DNA of 64,000 bases from Polaromonas sp. A23 (GTDB lineage Bacteria > Pseudomonadota > Gammaproteobacteria > Burkholderiales > Burkholderiaceae_C). The position numbers were made by a program, and so were the translations under genes. The notes beneath the pieces were generated by a model that was not told the origin of the DNA, ran no database searches, and saw only the letters and a program-made list of their open reading frames with translations. This document shows, one piece after another, positions 34,235 to 42,302 of the stretch (positions within the stretch are counted from its first letter, which is position 1; the number at the start of each line of letters is the position of its first letter). The DNA is taken from NCBI RefSeq assembly GCF_002001015.1, contig NZ_MUNO01000005.1, positions 97,118 to 161,117 of the forward strand, given 5' to 3'.

Positions 34235-35644
34235 ATGAAAACTTCACGCTGGGCCGCAGCCGCGACCCTGTTTTTTTTGGCGCCAGGCCTGGCACTGGCC
34301 GCCGACTTTGATGGAAGCCGGCTTTCGCCGCTTTGGGGCGTGCCGTTTGCCGGGCTGCTCCTTTCGATCGCTGTCCTGCCGCTGTTGGTGCCGTCGTTCT
34401 GGCACCAACATTTTGGCAAGGTGTCCGCAGCCTGGACGCTGGCTTTTTTTCTCCCATTTGCCTTCATGTTCGGCCCTGCGCTTGCCGGGACCAGCCTCGT
34501 GCACGCGCTGGCGGCTGAATACATTCCCTTCATCATCCTGCTGACCGCTTTGTTCACGGTGGCGGGCGGCATTTTCATCAGAGGCAATCTGCACGGCAGT
34601 CCCATGCTTAATGCGGGTCTGTTGCTCATTGGCGCCGTGCTCGCCAGCTTCATGGGCACCACAGGTGCGTCCATGCTGATGATCCGGCCGCTGATCCGGG
34701 CCAACGACAACCGCAAGCATTCCGCCCACATTGTTGTCTTCTTTATTTTCATCGTGTCCAATGCCGGCGGCTCGCTCACGCCCCTGGGGGATCCTCCACT
34801 GTTCCTCGGCTTCCTGAAGGGCGTGGATTTCTTCTGGACGGTCAAGCACATTTTTCCGGAAACACTTTTTCTGATCGGTAGCCTGCTGGTCATTTTTTAT
34901 CTGCTTGACAGCTGGTACTACAAGAAGGAAGGTGTGCAGCCGGTCGACCCGACCCCCGACACACCGCGTCTGGGGTTTGACGGCAGCCTCAACTTTGTGC
35001 TGCTGGTCTGTGTGGCCGGCCTGGTGTTGCTCAGTGGCATCTGGAAGTCAACCGTGGCCTTCGATGTTTTTGGTACCGAGGTAGGCTTGCCCGGCCTGGT
35101 GCGTGACGCCGGACTGATTGCCATCACCTTCCTGTCCCTGAAGATCACCGCGGACAAGGTTCATGAAGACAACCAGTTCTCCTGGGGACCAATGGCCGAG
35201 GTGGCCAAGTTGTTCGCCGGCATTTTCCTGACCATCATCCCGGTGATAGCCATGCTCAAGGCGGGCACCAGTGGGCCTTTCGGTGCCGTGGTTTCTGCCG
35301 TGACCCGTCCAGACGGACAGCCAGATCCTGCGATGTACTTCTGGGCTGCGGGTGCCTTGAGCTCCTTCCTGGACAACGCGCCGACTTACCTGGTGTTTTT
35401 CAACACCGCAGGGGGGGACCCGGCGGTATTGATGACCACCCTGGCGCCCACGCTGGCCGCCATTTCAGCCGGTGCGGTGTTCATGGGCGCCAACACCTAC
35501 ATCGGCAATGCACCCAACCTCATGGTCAAGGCCATCGCTGAAGACCGTGGCGTGAAGATGCCCAGTTTCTTTGGCTATATGGCATGGTCGGGCGCGGTGC
35601 TGATACCCCTGTTTATCCTGATGACCTTCATCTGGTTCCGGTAA
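34235..35644 (+). CDS. NhaD-type sodium/proton antiporter
   Basis: A 469-residue membrane protein with a cleavable or anchoring N-terminal hydrophobic segment (AAAATLFFLAPGLALAADFD) and about twelve membrane helices. GASMLMIRPLIRANDNRKHS and VSNAGGSLTPLGDPPLFLGF are the paired ion-binding motifs of the NhaD/arsenite-citrate (ion transporter superfamily) type, with a second symmetrical set at ALSSFLDNAPTYLVFF and GANTYIGNAPNLMVKA. It should exchange Na+ for H+ across the inner membrane. It stands alone between pncB and a hydroxyacid dehydrogenase gene. Confidence 0.88.
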   Translation: MKTSRWAAAATLFFLAPGLALAADFDGSRLSPLWGVPFAGLLLSIAVLPLLVPSFWHQHFGKVSAAWTLAFFLPFAFMFGPALAGTSLVHALAAEYIPFIILLTALFTVAGGIFIRGNLHGSPMLNAGLLLIGAVLASFMGTTGASMLMIRPLIRANDNRKHSAHIVVFFIFIVSNAGGSLTPLGDPPLFLGFLKGVDFFWTVKHIFPETLFLIGSLLVIFYLLDSWYYKKEGVQPVDPTPDTPRLGFDGSLNFVLLVCVAGLVLLSGIWKSTVAFDVFGTEVGLPGLVRDAGLIAITFLSLKITADKVHEDNQFSWGPMAEVAKLFAGIFLTIIPVIAMLKAGTSGPFGAVVSAVTRPDGQPDPAMYFWAAGALSSFLDNAPTYLVFFNTAGGDPAVLMTTLAPTLAAISAGAVFMGANTYIGNAPNLMVKAIAEDRGVKMPSFFGYMAWSGAVLIPLFILMTFIWFR

Positions 35645-35671
35645 ATTCATTCAGGCATCGAAAAAACATCC

Positions 35672-36658
35672 ATGAGCAAACCAAAAATTCTCGTCGCCCG
35701 TGAGATCTTTCCCGAAATGATTACCTATCTGGAGAGGCACTTTGAAGTTGAAGCCAATCAGCAGGACGAGTCCTGGTCGAAATCGCAGCTGATTGAAAAA
35801 CTTCAAGGCAAGGACGGTGCGTTCACGACGGGAGGGGACCGCATAGACGCCGAGGTGCTGGCTGCCTGCCCCGGGCTGAAAATCTGCGCGAACATGGCGG
35901 TGGGCTACAACAACTTTGACTTGGATGCCATGACGGCTGCAGGAGTGCTGGCCACCAATGCACCCGACGTGCTGACGGAAACTACAGCCGACTTCGGCTT
36001 TGCCCTGCTCATGGCCACAGCCCGGCGTATCAGCGAGAGCGAGCATTTTCTGCGCGCGGGCAAGTGGACCAAATGGAGCTTTGACATGTTCGCCGGCTCC
36101 GACGTCCACGGCAGCACGCTTGGCATTCTGGGGATGGGTCGCATCGGGCAGGGCATTGCAAAGCGCGGCGCGCACGGCTTTGGCATGAAGGTGATCTACC
36201 ACAACCGCTCGCGGCTCGACGCCGCGCTGGAAGCCGAATGCAAGGCGAGTTACGCCAGCAAGGAAGAGCTGCTGCGAACTGCTGACCATGTGGTGCTGGT
36301 CTTGCCGTATTCGCCCGCCTCACACCACACGATTGGTGCCTCAGAGTTGGCTATGATGAAACCGACTGCGACCCTGGTCAACATTGCGCGTGGTGGCATT
36401 GTGGACGACGCAGCCCTGGCCGTGGCTCTGCGCGAAAAGCGCATTGCTGCCGCGGGGCTGGATGTGTTCGAGGGAGAGCCCAAAGTCCATCCTGATCTCC
36501 TCACCGTTCCCAACGTCGTGCTGACGCCGCACATCGCAAGCGCCACCGTGCCCACACGCTTGGCCATGGCGAAGCTGGCCGCCGACAACCTGATCGGATT
36601 CTTCAAGGAAAACAAGCCGCTGACCCCTTTGAATCCAGCGGTACTAGCTACGAAATAA
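35672..36658 (+). CDS. D-2-hydroxyacid dehydrogenase (glyoxylate/hydroxypyruvate reductase type)
   Basis: A 328-residue NAD(P)-dependent dehydrogenase. The cofactor loop is LGILGMGRIGQGIAKRG near residues 149-165, and the catalytic Arg, Glu and His are in LVNIARGGIVDD, DVFEGEP and LTPHIASAT. It reduces glyoxylate or hydroxypyruvate to glycolate or D-glycerate (GhrB/GyaR group). The last codons and stop (AVLATK then TAA) lie in GCTACGAAATAAATAGCAG, which looks like the end of a dispersed palindromic element. rmuC starts 9 bp later. Confidence 0.93.
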   Translation: MSKPKILVAREIFPEMITYLERHFEVEANQQDESWSKSQLIEKLQGKDGAFTTGGDRIDAEVLAACPGLKICANMAVGYNNFDLDAMTAAGVLATNAPDVLTETTADFGFALLMATARRISESEHFLRAGKWTKWSFDMFAGSDVHGSTLGILGMGRIGQGIAKRGAHGFGMKVIYHNRSRLDAALEAECKASYASKEELLRTADHVVLVLPYSPASHHTIGASELAMMKPTATLVNIARGGIVDDAALAVALREKRIAAAGLDVFEGEPKVHPDLLTVPNVVLTPHIASATVPTRLAMAKLAADNLIGFFKENKPLTPLNPAVLATK

Positions 36659-36667
36659 ATAGCAGAT

Positions 36668-38017
36668 ATGGATTCCCTCCAAGCCTGGCTGGTACTCTCT
36701 CTTTTACTCGCCAACCTGCTTTTGCTGGTTTGGCTGCTGCTGCGCAAGCCTGCAAGCGGCCGGGAAGAATTGCTGGCCGGCCTTGCGGCTGGCAACGACA
36801 AGCTCGAGAGAGAGTTGCGCCGCGAAATCACCGACAGCGCACGCAGCGGCCGACAGGAGCTCGCCGGCACATTTGCGACCTTTCAGCAAACCCTGGTGCA
36901 GCAAAGCGCCGAAGCCATCCGTACGCAGAACACGCAAATCGACGCATTTGCGCAGCAGCTGACCCTGCTGCAGAAAACGCTCTCTGACACTCTTAGCACC
37001 CAGCTCCAATCGCTCAGCGAGTCAAACGCCAGACGCATGGTGGAAGTGCGCGAGACACTGGAGCAGCAGCTCGCGCAGCTGCAGCAAACCAACGCGGCCA
37101 AGCTCGACGAAATGCGCAAGACCGTGGACGAGAAGTTGCAGACCACGCTCGAAACACGCCTGGGCGAAAGCTTCAAGCAGGTGGCCGACAGGCTCGAGCA
37201 GGTGCATAAAGGCTTGGGCGAGATGCAGTCGCTGGCGGTCGGCGTGGGCAGCCTGCAGCGTGTGCTGACCAACGTCAAGACCCGCGGCATGTTCGGCGAG
37301 GTGCAGCTCGAAGCCCTGCTCGAGCAGGTGCTGACCGCCGACCAGTACGCCAAGCAGGTCGAAACCAAGCCACGCAGCGGCCAGCGAGTGGATTTTGCGA
37401 TCCGCTTTCCAGGCCGCGGTGACGACGGATCACCGGTGTGGCTGCCGATTGACGCGAAATTCCCGCGCGATGACTATGAACGCCTGCTGGATGCGCATGA
37501 GCGGGTCGATCCCGTGGCCGTTGAAGCGTGCGGCAAGGCATTGGAGGTGCGCATTCGCAGCGAAGCAAAATCGATCGCCGAGAACTATTTAGCTGCGCCG
37601 CACACCACCGACTTCGCCATCCTCTTCCTGCCGGTTGAAAGCCTCTACGCCGAGGTGTTGCGTCGGCCCGGCCTGATGGATGCCATTCAGCGCCAGCACC
37701 GCGTGACGCTGGCCGGCCCGACGACGCTACTGGCCATGCTCAACAGCTTGCACATGGGTTTCCGTACGCTGGCCCTGGAGCAGCAGGCATCCGAAGTCTG
37801 GAAAGTGCTGGGGGCCGTCAAGACAGAGTTCGAGCGCTATGGTGAATGGGTCGCGCGCATCAAGGAGCAGGTGGCCAAGGCCTCCGACACGCTGGACAAG
37901 GCCGACACTCGCGCCAAACAGATGCGCCTGGCCCTGCGCAAGGTTGAAGCCCTGCCTGATGCCGAGAGCCAGGTGCTGCTGCCGCCGGTGGCTGACATCG
38001 ATATGCCGGACGAGTGA
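36668..38017 (+). CDS. rmuC: RmuC-family DNA recombination protein
   Basis: A 449-residue protein with an N-terminal membrane anchor (WLVLSLLLANLLLLVWLLL), a coiled coil from about residue 40 to 190 rich in Gln and Leu, and the RmuC nuclease-like domain (TRGMFGEVQLEALLEQVL, PIDAKFPRDDYERL, PHTTDFAILFLPVESLYAE). E. coli RmuC limits recombination at inverted repeats; a nuclease role is predicted from the fold. It starts 9 bp after the dehydrogenase stop, so the two are likely cotranscribed. Confidence 0.92.
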   Translation: MDSLQAWLVLSLLLANLLLLVWLLLRKPASGREELLAGLAAGNDKLERELRREITDSARSGRQELAGTFATFQQTLVQQSAEAIRTQNTQIDAFAQQLTLLQKTLSDTLSTQLQSLSESNARRMVEVRETLEQQLAQLQQTNAAKLDEMRKTVDEKLQTTLETRLGESFKQVADRLEQVHKGLGEMQSLAVGVGSLQRVLTNVKTRGMFGEVQLEALLEQVLTADQYAKQVETKPRSGQRVDFAIRFPGRGDDGSPVWLPIDAKFPRDDYERLLDAHERVDPVAVEACGKALEVRIRSEAKSIAENYLAAPHTTDFAILFLPVESLYAEVLRRPGLMDAIQRQHRVTLAGPTTLLAMLNSLHMGFRTLALEQQASEVWKVLGAVKTEFERYGEWVARIKEQVAKASDTLDKADTRAKQMRLALRKVEALPDAESQVLLPPVADIDMPDE

Positions 38018-38030
38018 CGATTTTTGAAGA

Positions 38031-38088
38031 TGCTTCTGATTTGATAGCTGCTTGCGCCCGTGGAATAAGGGCTAGAGCTTGATTTGAC
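38031..38088 (+). repeat. Dispersed palindromic element, copy 7
   Basis: TGCTTCTGATTTGATAGCTG, then CTTGCGCCCGTGGAATAAGG, then GCTAGAGCTTGATTTGAC. The central 20 bases are identical to those of copy 4. It occupies the rmuC-MFS gap. Confidence 0.87.
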
Positions 38089-38096
38089 TACTATTC

Positions 38097-39257
38097 ATGA
38101 CACCTGAACTGGCCCGTCTGATTCTGGCCCAGGTTTGCCTTCATGCTTGTATGGCCGGCACCCGCATGGCGGCGCCGCTGCTCGCGCTGCGTGAGGGGTA
38201 TAGCCCGGCGGCAGTCGGTGTGCTTCTGGCGCTGTTTGCCCTGACGCAGGTTTTTCTCGCACTGCCGGCGGGCCGGTTTGCCGATCGCCATGGCCTCAAA
38301 CGCCCCATCGGCTACAGCGTCATGGCTGCCATGCTGGGCGCAGGTTTGGCAGTGGCCTTTCCGGTGTTCCCGGTTCTGTGCCTGGCGGCATTGCTGACCG
38401 GTGGGGCCACCGGCGCGGCAGTCATTTCCCTGCAGCGTCATGTGGGGCGCGCGGCAGTCGGTGCGTTGCAATTGCGGCGTGTATTCAGCTGGTTGTCGAT
38501 CGGCCCTGCAGTGTCCAATTTTCTCGGCCCGTTCACCGCGGGCCTGCTGATCGACCACGCGGGCGCTTTGCCCAATAGCACGACCGGTTACCGGGCTGCG
38601 TTTTTCCTGATGGCCGTGCTGCCGCTGGCCTGCTGGTTGCTGGTGCGGCCCACCCGCGAGTTGCCGCCTATGCTGGCAGTGCCGGGCAGCGCGCCGCCCA
38701 ATGCCTGGGGCCTGCTGCGCGAACCCACCTTCCGCCGGCTGATGTTGGTGAACTGGTTCTTGTCTTCCTGCTGGGATGTGCACACCTTCGTGGTGCCGGT
38801 GCTGGGCTTCGAAAAAGGTATCAGCGCTTCGGTCATCGGCTCCATCTTGGGCGCATTTGCCGTGGCAGCGGCCGCTATCCGCATGATGATGCCGCTGCTG
38901 GCCGCGCACCTGCGCGAGTGGCGTGTGCTGGTGGGGGCGATGCTCGTCACCTCCGCGCTGTTTGCGGTCTATCCATTCATGGGCACGGCGCTTGGCATGG
39001 GTGTCTGCTCCGTCCTGCTGGGTTTTGCCTTGGGCACCGTGCAGCCCATGATCATGAGCATGCTGCACCAGATCACGCCAGAAGCACGGCACGGCGAAGC
39101 ACTGGGCCTTCGCTTGATGGCCATCAACGCGTCAAGCGTGGTGATGCCCATGCTGTTCGGTACCCTCGGCGCCGTGATCGGCATTGCCGGCGTGTTCTGG
39201 GCTACAGGGGCGGTCGTGGGTGCTGGCGCACGTGCAGCGTGGCTGCTCAGGGATTAG
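38097..39257 (+). CDS. MFS transporter
   Basis: A 386-residue major facilitator with twelve predicted helices. The loop 2-3 signature appears as GRFADRHGLKRPIGY near residue 60 (consensus G-x3-D-R-x-G-x-R/K). The fifth helix region is LSIGPAVSNFLGPFTAGLLID. Substrate unknown; such proteins export drugs or metabolites using the proton gradient. It is preceded directly by a palindromic element and followed by a GC-rich repeat. Confidence 0.9.
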   Translation: MTPELARLILAQVCLHACMAGTRMAAPLLALREGYSPAAVGVLLALFALTQVFLALPAGRFADRHGLKRPIGYSVMAAMLGAGLAVAFPVFPVLCLAALLTGGATGAAVISLQRHVGRAAVGALQLRRVFSWLSIGPAVSNFLGPFTAGLLIDHAGALPNSTTGYRAAFFLMAVLPLACWLLVRPTRELPPMLAVPGSAPPNAWGLLREPTFRRLMLVNWFLSSCWDVHTFVVPVLGFEKGISASVIGSILGAFAVAAAAIRMMMPLLAAHLREWRVLVGAMLVTSALFAVYPFMGTALGMGVCSVLLGFALGTVQPMIMSMLHQITPEARHGEALGLRLMAINASSVVMPMLFGTLGAVIGIAGVFWATGAVVGAGARAAWLLRD

Positions 39258-39281
39258 TGACGCGGGGAGACTTCAATCAAG

Positions 39282-39445
39282 CAGGGGCCGCGGATCCGGC
39301 TTTGCCGGTCCGCAGGCGCAGCGCCCCCAGAGGGGCTGGAGCCTGCGGCTCCAAACCTGCCTGCGCAGGTTTGGACAGGCGACAGAGGCGAAGCGTCTCG
39401 CGAGCCGCGGCCTGCAAGGCCTCGGGAGCTACACGTAGTGAGCGA
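39282..39445 (+). repeat. GC-rich dispersed intergenic repeat, longest copy
   Basis: CAAGCAGGGGCCGCGGATCC, GGCTTTGCCGGTCCGCAGGC and GCAGCGCCCCCAGAGGGGCT form the head. Nested palindromes GAGCCTGCGGCTC and AAACCTGCCTGCGCAGGTTT follow, then GGCGAAGCGTCTCGCGAGCC and CGTAGTGAGCGACCGTGGAG at the tail. It fills the gap between the convergent MFS and LOG-family genes and could act as a transcription barrier through its many hairpins. Confidence 0.78.
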
Positions 39446-39467
39446 CCGTGGAGGCCTTTACCTAGGG

Positions 39468-40331
39468 CTACAACTGGTAGAACGTCTTGATCGCATCCCA
39501 GGCATCCTGGGGATCATCGACATATTGGAACAACTTGAGATCTTCAGGGGATATCGCGCCTTCCTCGATCATCACGTCGAAGTTGATCAGGCGCTTCCAG
39601 TAGTCCGAGCCGAACAGGATGATGGGTACCGGCTTGGCCTTGTTCGTCTGTACCAGTGTCATCACCTCGAACAGTTCGTCGAGGGTACCGAACCCGCCCG
39701 GAAAAGCCACCAAAGCTTTGGCCCGCATCATGAAATGCATTTTCCGCAGCGCGAAGTAGTGAAACTTGAAGCTCAGCGACGGGGTGACATAGGGGTTGGA
39801 GCCTTGTTCGTGGGGCAGGGCAATATTGAGGCCCACTGTGGGTACGCCCATCTCCTGCGCCCCGCGGTTTGCTGCCTCCATGATGCCCGGGCCGCCGCCG
39901 GTGCAGACAAAGAGCTGCTCCTGCGCAGGCCTGGGTTTGCTGTAAGCGCCAACCAGGCGTGAAAAGAGGCGAGCCTGATCGTAAAAGCGGGCGTTACGCG
40001 CCTGCCGTTCGGCCAATGCCAGGGCCTGCGGATCCCCTGATTCACGGGCCAGCTTCAGGCTTTCCTCTGCCTGCTCCGGTGCCGGAAAGCGGGCGCTGCC
40101 AAAAACCACGATGGTGTTTTCTATGCCCTGGGCCTGCTGTTCCATGTCCGGCTTCAACATCTCCAGCTGGAAGCGAATACCGCGGGTCTCGCGGCGCAGT
40201 AAAAATTCAGGGTCGGCAAAGGCCAGCCGGTACGCGTTGGCGTCCAGCGGGTTGCCTTTGTCGGCGTGCGACTGCAATTCAGCCCAGGCGTCAGCGAGCC
40301 GTCTGCCAGTGTGATCGTCTGTTTGTTCCAT
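39468..40331 (-). CDS. LOG-family Rossmann-fold protein (TIGR00730 type)
   Basis: A 287-residue protein with an N-terminal extension of about 85 residues followed by the LOG/lysine-decarboxylase-like fold: IVVFGSARFPAPEQAEESLK, CTGGGPGIMEAANRGAQEMG and the diagnostic PGGFGTLDELFEVMTLVQ. Plant and bacterial LOG proteins release cytokinin bases from nucleotides by cutting ribose 5-phosphate; the true substrate of this subgroup is uncertain. The start is ATG 40331, separated from efp by a terminator. Confidence 0.9.
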   Translation of the reverse strand: MEQTDDHTGRRLADAWAELQSHADKGNPLDANAYRLAFADPEFLLRRETRGIRFQLEMLKPDMEQQAQGIENTIVVFGSARFPAPEQAEESLKLARESGDPQALALAERQARNARFYDQARLFSRLVGAYSKPRPAQEQLFVCTGGGPGIMEAANRGAQEMGVPTVGLNIALPHEQGSNPYVTPSLSFKFHYFALRKMHFMMRAKALVAFPGGFGTLDELFEVMTLVQTNKAKPVPIILFGSDYWKRLINFDVMIEEGAISPEDLKLFQYVDDPQDAWDAIKTFYQL

Positions 40332-40358
40332 AAGCCGTGGTTGAGAGTTTTGGGATGC

Positions 40359-40384
40359 AAAAAGGCTCCGTCAGGAGCCTTTTT
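40359..40384 (-). terminator. Terminator of efp
   Basis: A perfect 11-bp stem, AAAAAGGCTCC and GGAGCCTTTTT, around GTCA. It lies 22 bp after the efp stop codon and is symmetrical, so it can work on both strands. Confidence 0.92.
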
Positions 40385-40406
40385 AACGGAATGTCAGATG
40401 TGCGGG

Positions 40407-40961
40407 TCAGACGCGTTTGCGGTATTCGCCGGTACGCGTGTCGATTTCAACAACGTCGCCCTGCGCCACAAAAATCGGCACGCCGATCTCAAAGCCTGTG
40501 GCAAGTTTGGCGGGCTTGAGCACCTTGCCGGACGTGTCGCCTTTGACAGCTGGCTCGGTCCAGGTGATTTCGCGGTTGACGCTGGTGGGCAGCTCGACCG
40601 AGATGGCCTTGCCGTCGTAAAACACGACTTCGAGTTCCATGCCGTCTTGCAGGTAATTCAGCGAGTCACCCATGTTTTCAGCTTCGACTTCGTACTGGTT
40701 GTACTCGGCGTCCATGCAGATGTACATCGGGTCGGCGAAGTAGGAGTAGGTGCAGTCCTTCTTGTCCAGGATGACCTGGTCAATCTTGTCGTCGGCCTTG
40801 AACACTTGCTCGGTGTTGAAGTTGGCGATCAGGCTTTTGAGCTTCATGCGCACGGTGGCGGAGTTGCGGCCGCCGCGGCTGTATTCGGTTTTGAGCACGA
40901 CCATCGGGTCCTTGCCGTGCATGATGACGTTACCAGCGCGTATTTCTTGAGCGATTTTCAT
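40407..40961 (-). CDS. efp: Translation elongation factor P (Arg32 type)
   Basis: A 184-residue EF-P that relieves ribosome stalling at polyproline. The tip of domain 1 reads YSRGGR32NSATVRMKL, with Arg at position 32 instead of Lys, the type that is rhamnosylated by Ear[21 protein letters not shown] and [14 protein letters not shown] are the usual C-terminal motifs. The matching modification enzyme, earP, lies 180 bp upstream on the same strand. ATG 40961 is supported by the conserved [13 protein letters not shown] start. Confidence 0.98.
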   Translation of the reverse strand: MKIAQEIRAGNVIMHGKDPMVVLKTEYSRGGRNSATVRMKLKSLIANFNTEQVFKADDKIDQVILDKKDCTYSYFADPMYICMDAEYNQYEVEAENMGDSLNYLQDGMELEVVFYDGKAISVELPTSVNREITWTEPAVKGDTSGKVLKPAKLATGFEIGVPIFVAQGDVVEIDTRTGEYRKRV

Positions 40962-41139
40962 AACAGTTTCTAGTAGTGAGTTGGCCGCCCATGCGTCTGG
41001 GATGATGCGAGTCCGCGGCGGGAGTGCGGCATGGCCCAAGGGGGCCGTGCAAAGCCCTGTATTTTAGCGTTTTTTTGTCAGCCGCCAGAAATCCTGCTCC
41101 CGGGCCAGGCTACGGTGCCTGTTGTTTGCGGGCGGCAGC

Positions 41140-42264
41140 TCATGCCGGGGCCAGGCGTTTGCGCATGACAAAGTCCAGCAGCTGCGTTGCCAGTTCGGTC
41201 TGGTTTTGCAGGCGTTGGCGCGCTGCACGGGTGGAGTCCGACCACAGCAGCAGGTCGGGTGCCGGTAATTCGCCCGGCAGGCTGTTCCACACCTGGTGAA
41301 AATGCCGCAGCGTAGGGGGCGCCTCCAGCATGTCCAGGAAGGCTTCCAGCTTGGGCAGGTGGGCCTGATCGGCCTGGGGGTAAATCTGCCAGATGAAGGC
41401 CCGGCCAGCCCAGAGTGCGCGTACCACCGAGTCTTCTCCCCGCACAAAGTTGAGGTCGCAGGCCCAGAGCAGATGGTCAAACTCGCTCTGGCTGAGCCAG
41501 GGAAGGTATGAAATTGATAGTTGCTGGCGCCCGTCCTGATTTGGCTGGAGCCACTTTTGATCATTGGCAATGGCCCTGACGGCGCTGGTGGCACGGCCTG
41601 CCGTCACGAGAAGCCGGACCGGCGCCGAACTTGTGCCGAGCTCCGCCAGATGCTCCAGCAACTGTGCCAGGGCAGGGGGTTCGTAACAGAACAGCGACAC
41701 CAGCGTTTCTCCCTTCCACGGGATGCCGCAGCCGGCCAGCCAGGCCTCGCGGTCGAAAGCTGCCTGGCGCGCCGGCAGTGCTGCTTCGCGCAGCAAGCCC
41801 CCGGTCGCCGGGGTGAACCCGGGGTAGAAGAACCACTTGGTCCAGCCAGCGGCCGGCCCGCGCAGCACCGGTGAAGGCATGGCATGGCAACGCTCCACAT
41901 ACGGCTCTGCGGACAGGTATTCGAGGTTGATCCATACAGGTTTTTGGCCTGTAGCTCCCGTACCTTCTGAGCAGGCAGCTATGAATTCAGGAGCAATCTC
42001 GCAGCCGAAAGCCTCCACCAGCACATCACAGGGCGCGGCATCAAGGCGCACGAGGTTCATGCCCAGCGGCTCCAGCCAGGGCAGCACAGTGACATCGTCG
42101 CAACCTTCAGGTGCCATCCACTGCAGGGCGGAGTCATCGTCGACCCAGAGCCGCACGCGCTGGCCGCGCGCGGCCAGTTCGGCGCTGAGGCGCCAGCAGA
42201 CACCGATGTCGCCATGGTTGTCGATGACTTTGCAAAAAATGTCCCATTGCGGGCGATGATCCAT
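41140..42264 (-). CDS. earP: EF-P arginine rhamnosyltransferase EarP, with two repeat-derived insertions
   Basis: A 374-residue EarP (DUF2331) that transfers rhamnose from dTDP-rhamnose to Arg32 of [23 protein letters not shown] near the N-terminus holds catalytic-site Asp15 and Asp19, and [20 protein letters not shown] with IYPQ forms the nucleotide-sugar pocket. Two palindromic elements lie in frame: residues about 94-110 ([13 protein letters not shown] region) and 235-253 ([17 protein letters not shown] region), each placed between conserved blocks (before [13 protein letters not shown] and before [12 protein letters not shown]). ATG 42264 is preferred over GTG 42279. It is divergent from uvrC. 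Confidence 0.95.
   Translation of the reverse strand: MDHRPQWDIFCKVIDNHGDIGVCWRLSAELAARGQRVRLWVDDDSALQWMAPEGCDDVTVLPWLEPLGMNLVRLDAAPCDVLVEAFGCEIAPEFIAACSEGTGATGQKPVWINLEYLSAEPYVERCHAMPSPVLRGPAAGWTKWFFYPGFTPATGGLLREAALPARQAAFDREAWLAGCGIPWKGETLVSLFCYEPPALAQLLEHLAELGTSSAPVRLLVTAGRATSAVRAIANDQKWLQPNQDGRQQLSISYLPWLSQSEFDHLLWACDLNFVRGEDSVVRALWAGRAFIWQIYPQADQAHLPKLEAFLDMLEAPPTLRHFHQVWNSLPGELPAPDLLLWSDSTRAARQRLQNQTELATQLLDFVMRKRLAPA
41508..41561 (+). repeat. Dispersed palindromic element, copy 8, inside earP
   Basis: On the plus strand: TGAAATTGATAGTTGCTGGC, then GCCCGTCCTGATTTGGCTGG, then AGCCACTTTTGATC. The gene runs the other way, so earP reads the complement of the element; no stop arises in that frame. 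It adds about 18 residues between the two Rossmann halves. Confidence 0.8.
41937..41984 (-). repeat. Dispersed palindromic element, copy 9, inside earP
   Basis: On the minus strand: GAATTCATAGCTGCCTGCTC, then AGAAGGTACGGGAGCTACAG, then GCCAAAAACCTG. It is more diverged than the other copies (the GCGCCC/GGGC arms are altered) but keeps the A-rich edge, the TAGCTGC arm and the AGGCCAAAAAC end. Its orientation relative to earP is opposite to copy 8. Confidence 0.72.
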
Positions 42265-42302
42265 CCCGGGATTGTCCACAATACGGCTATCCAGGCATAT
42301 GC

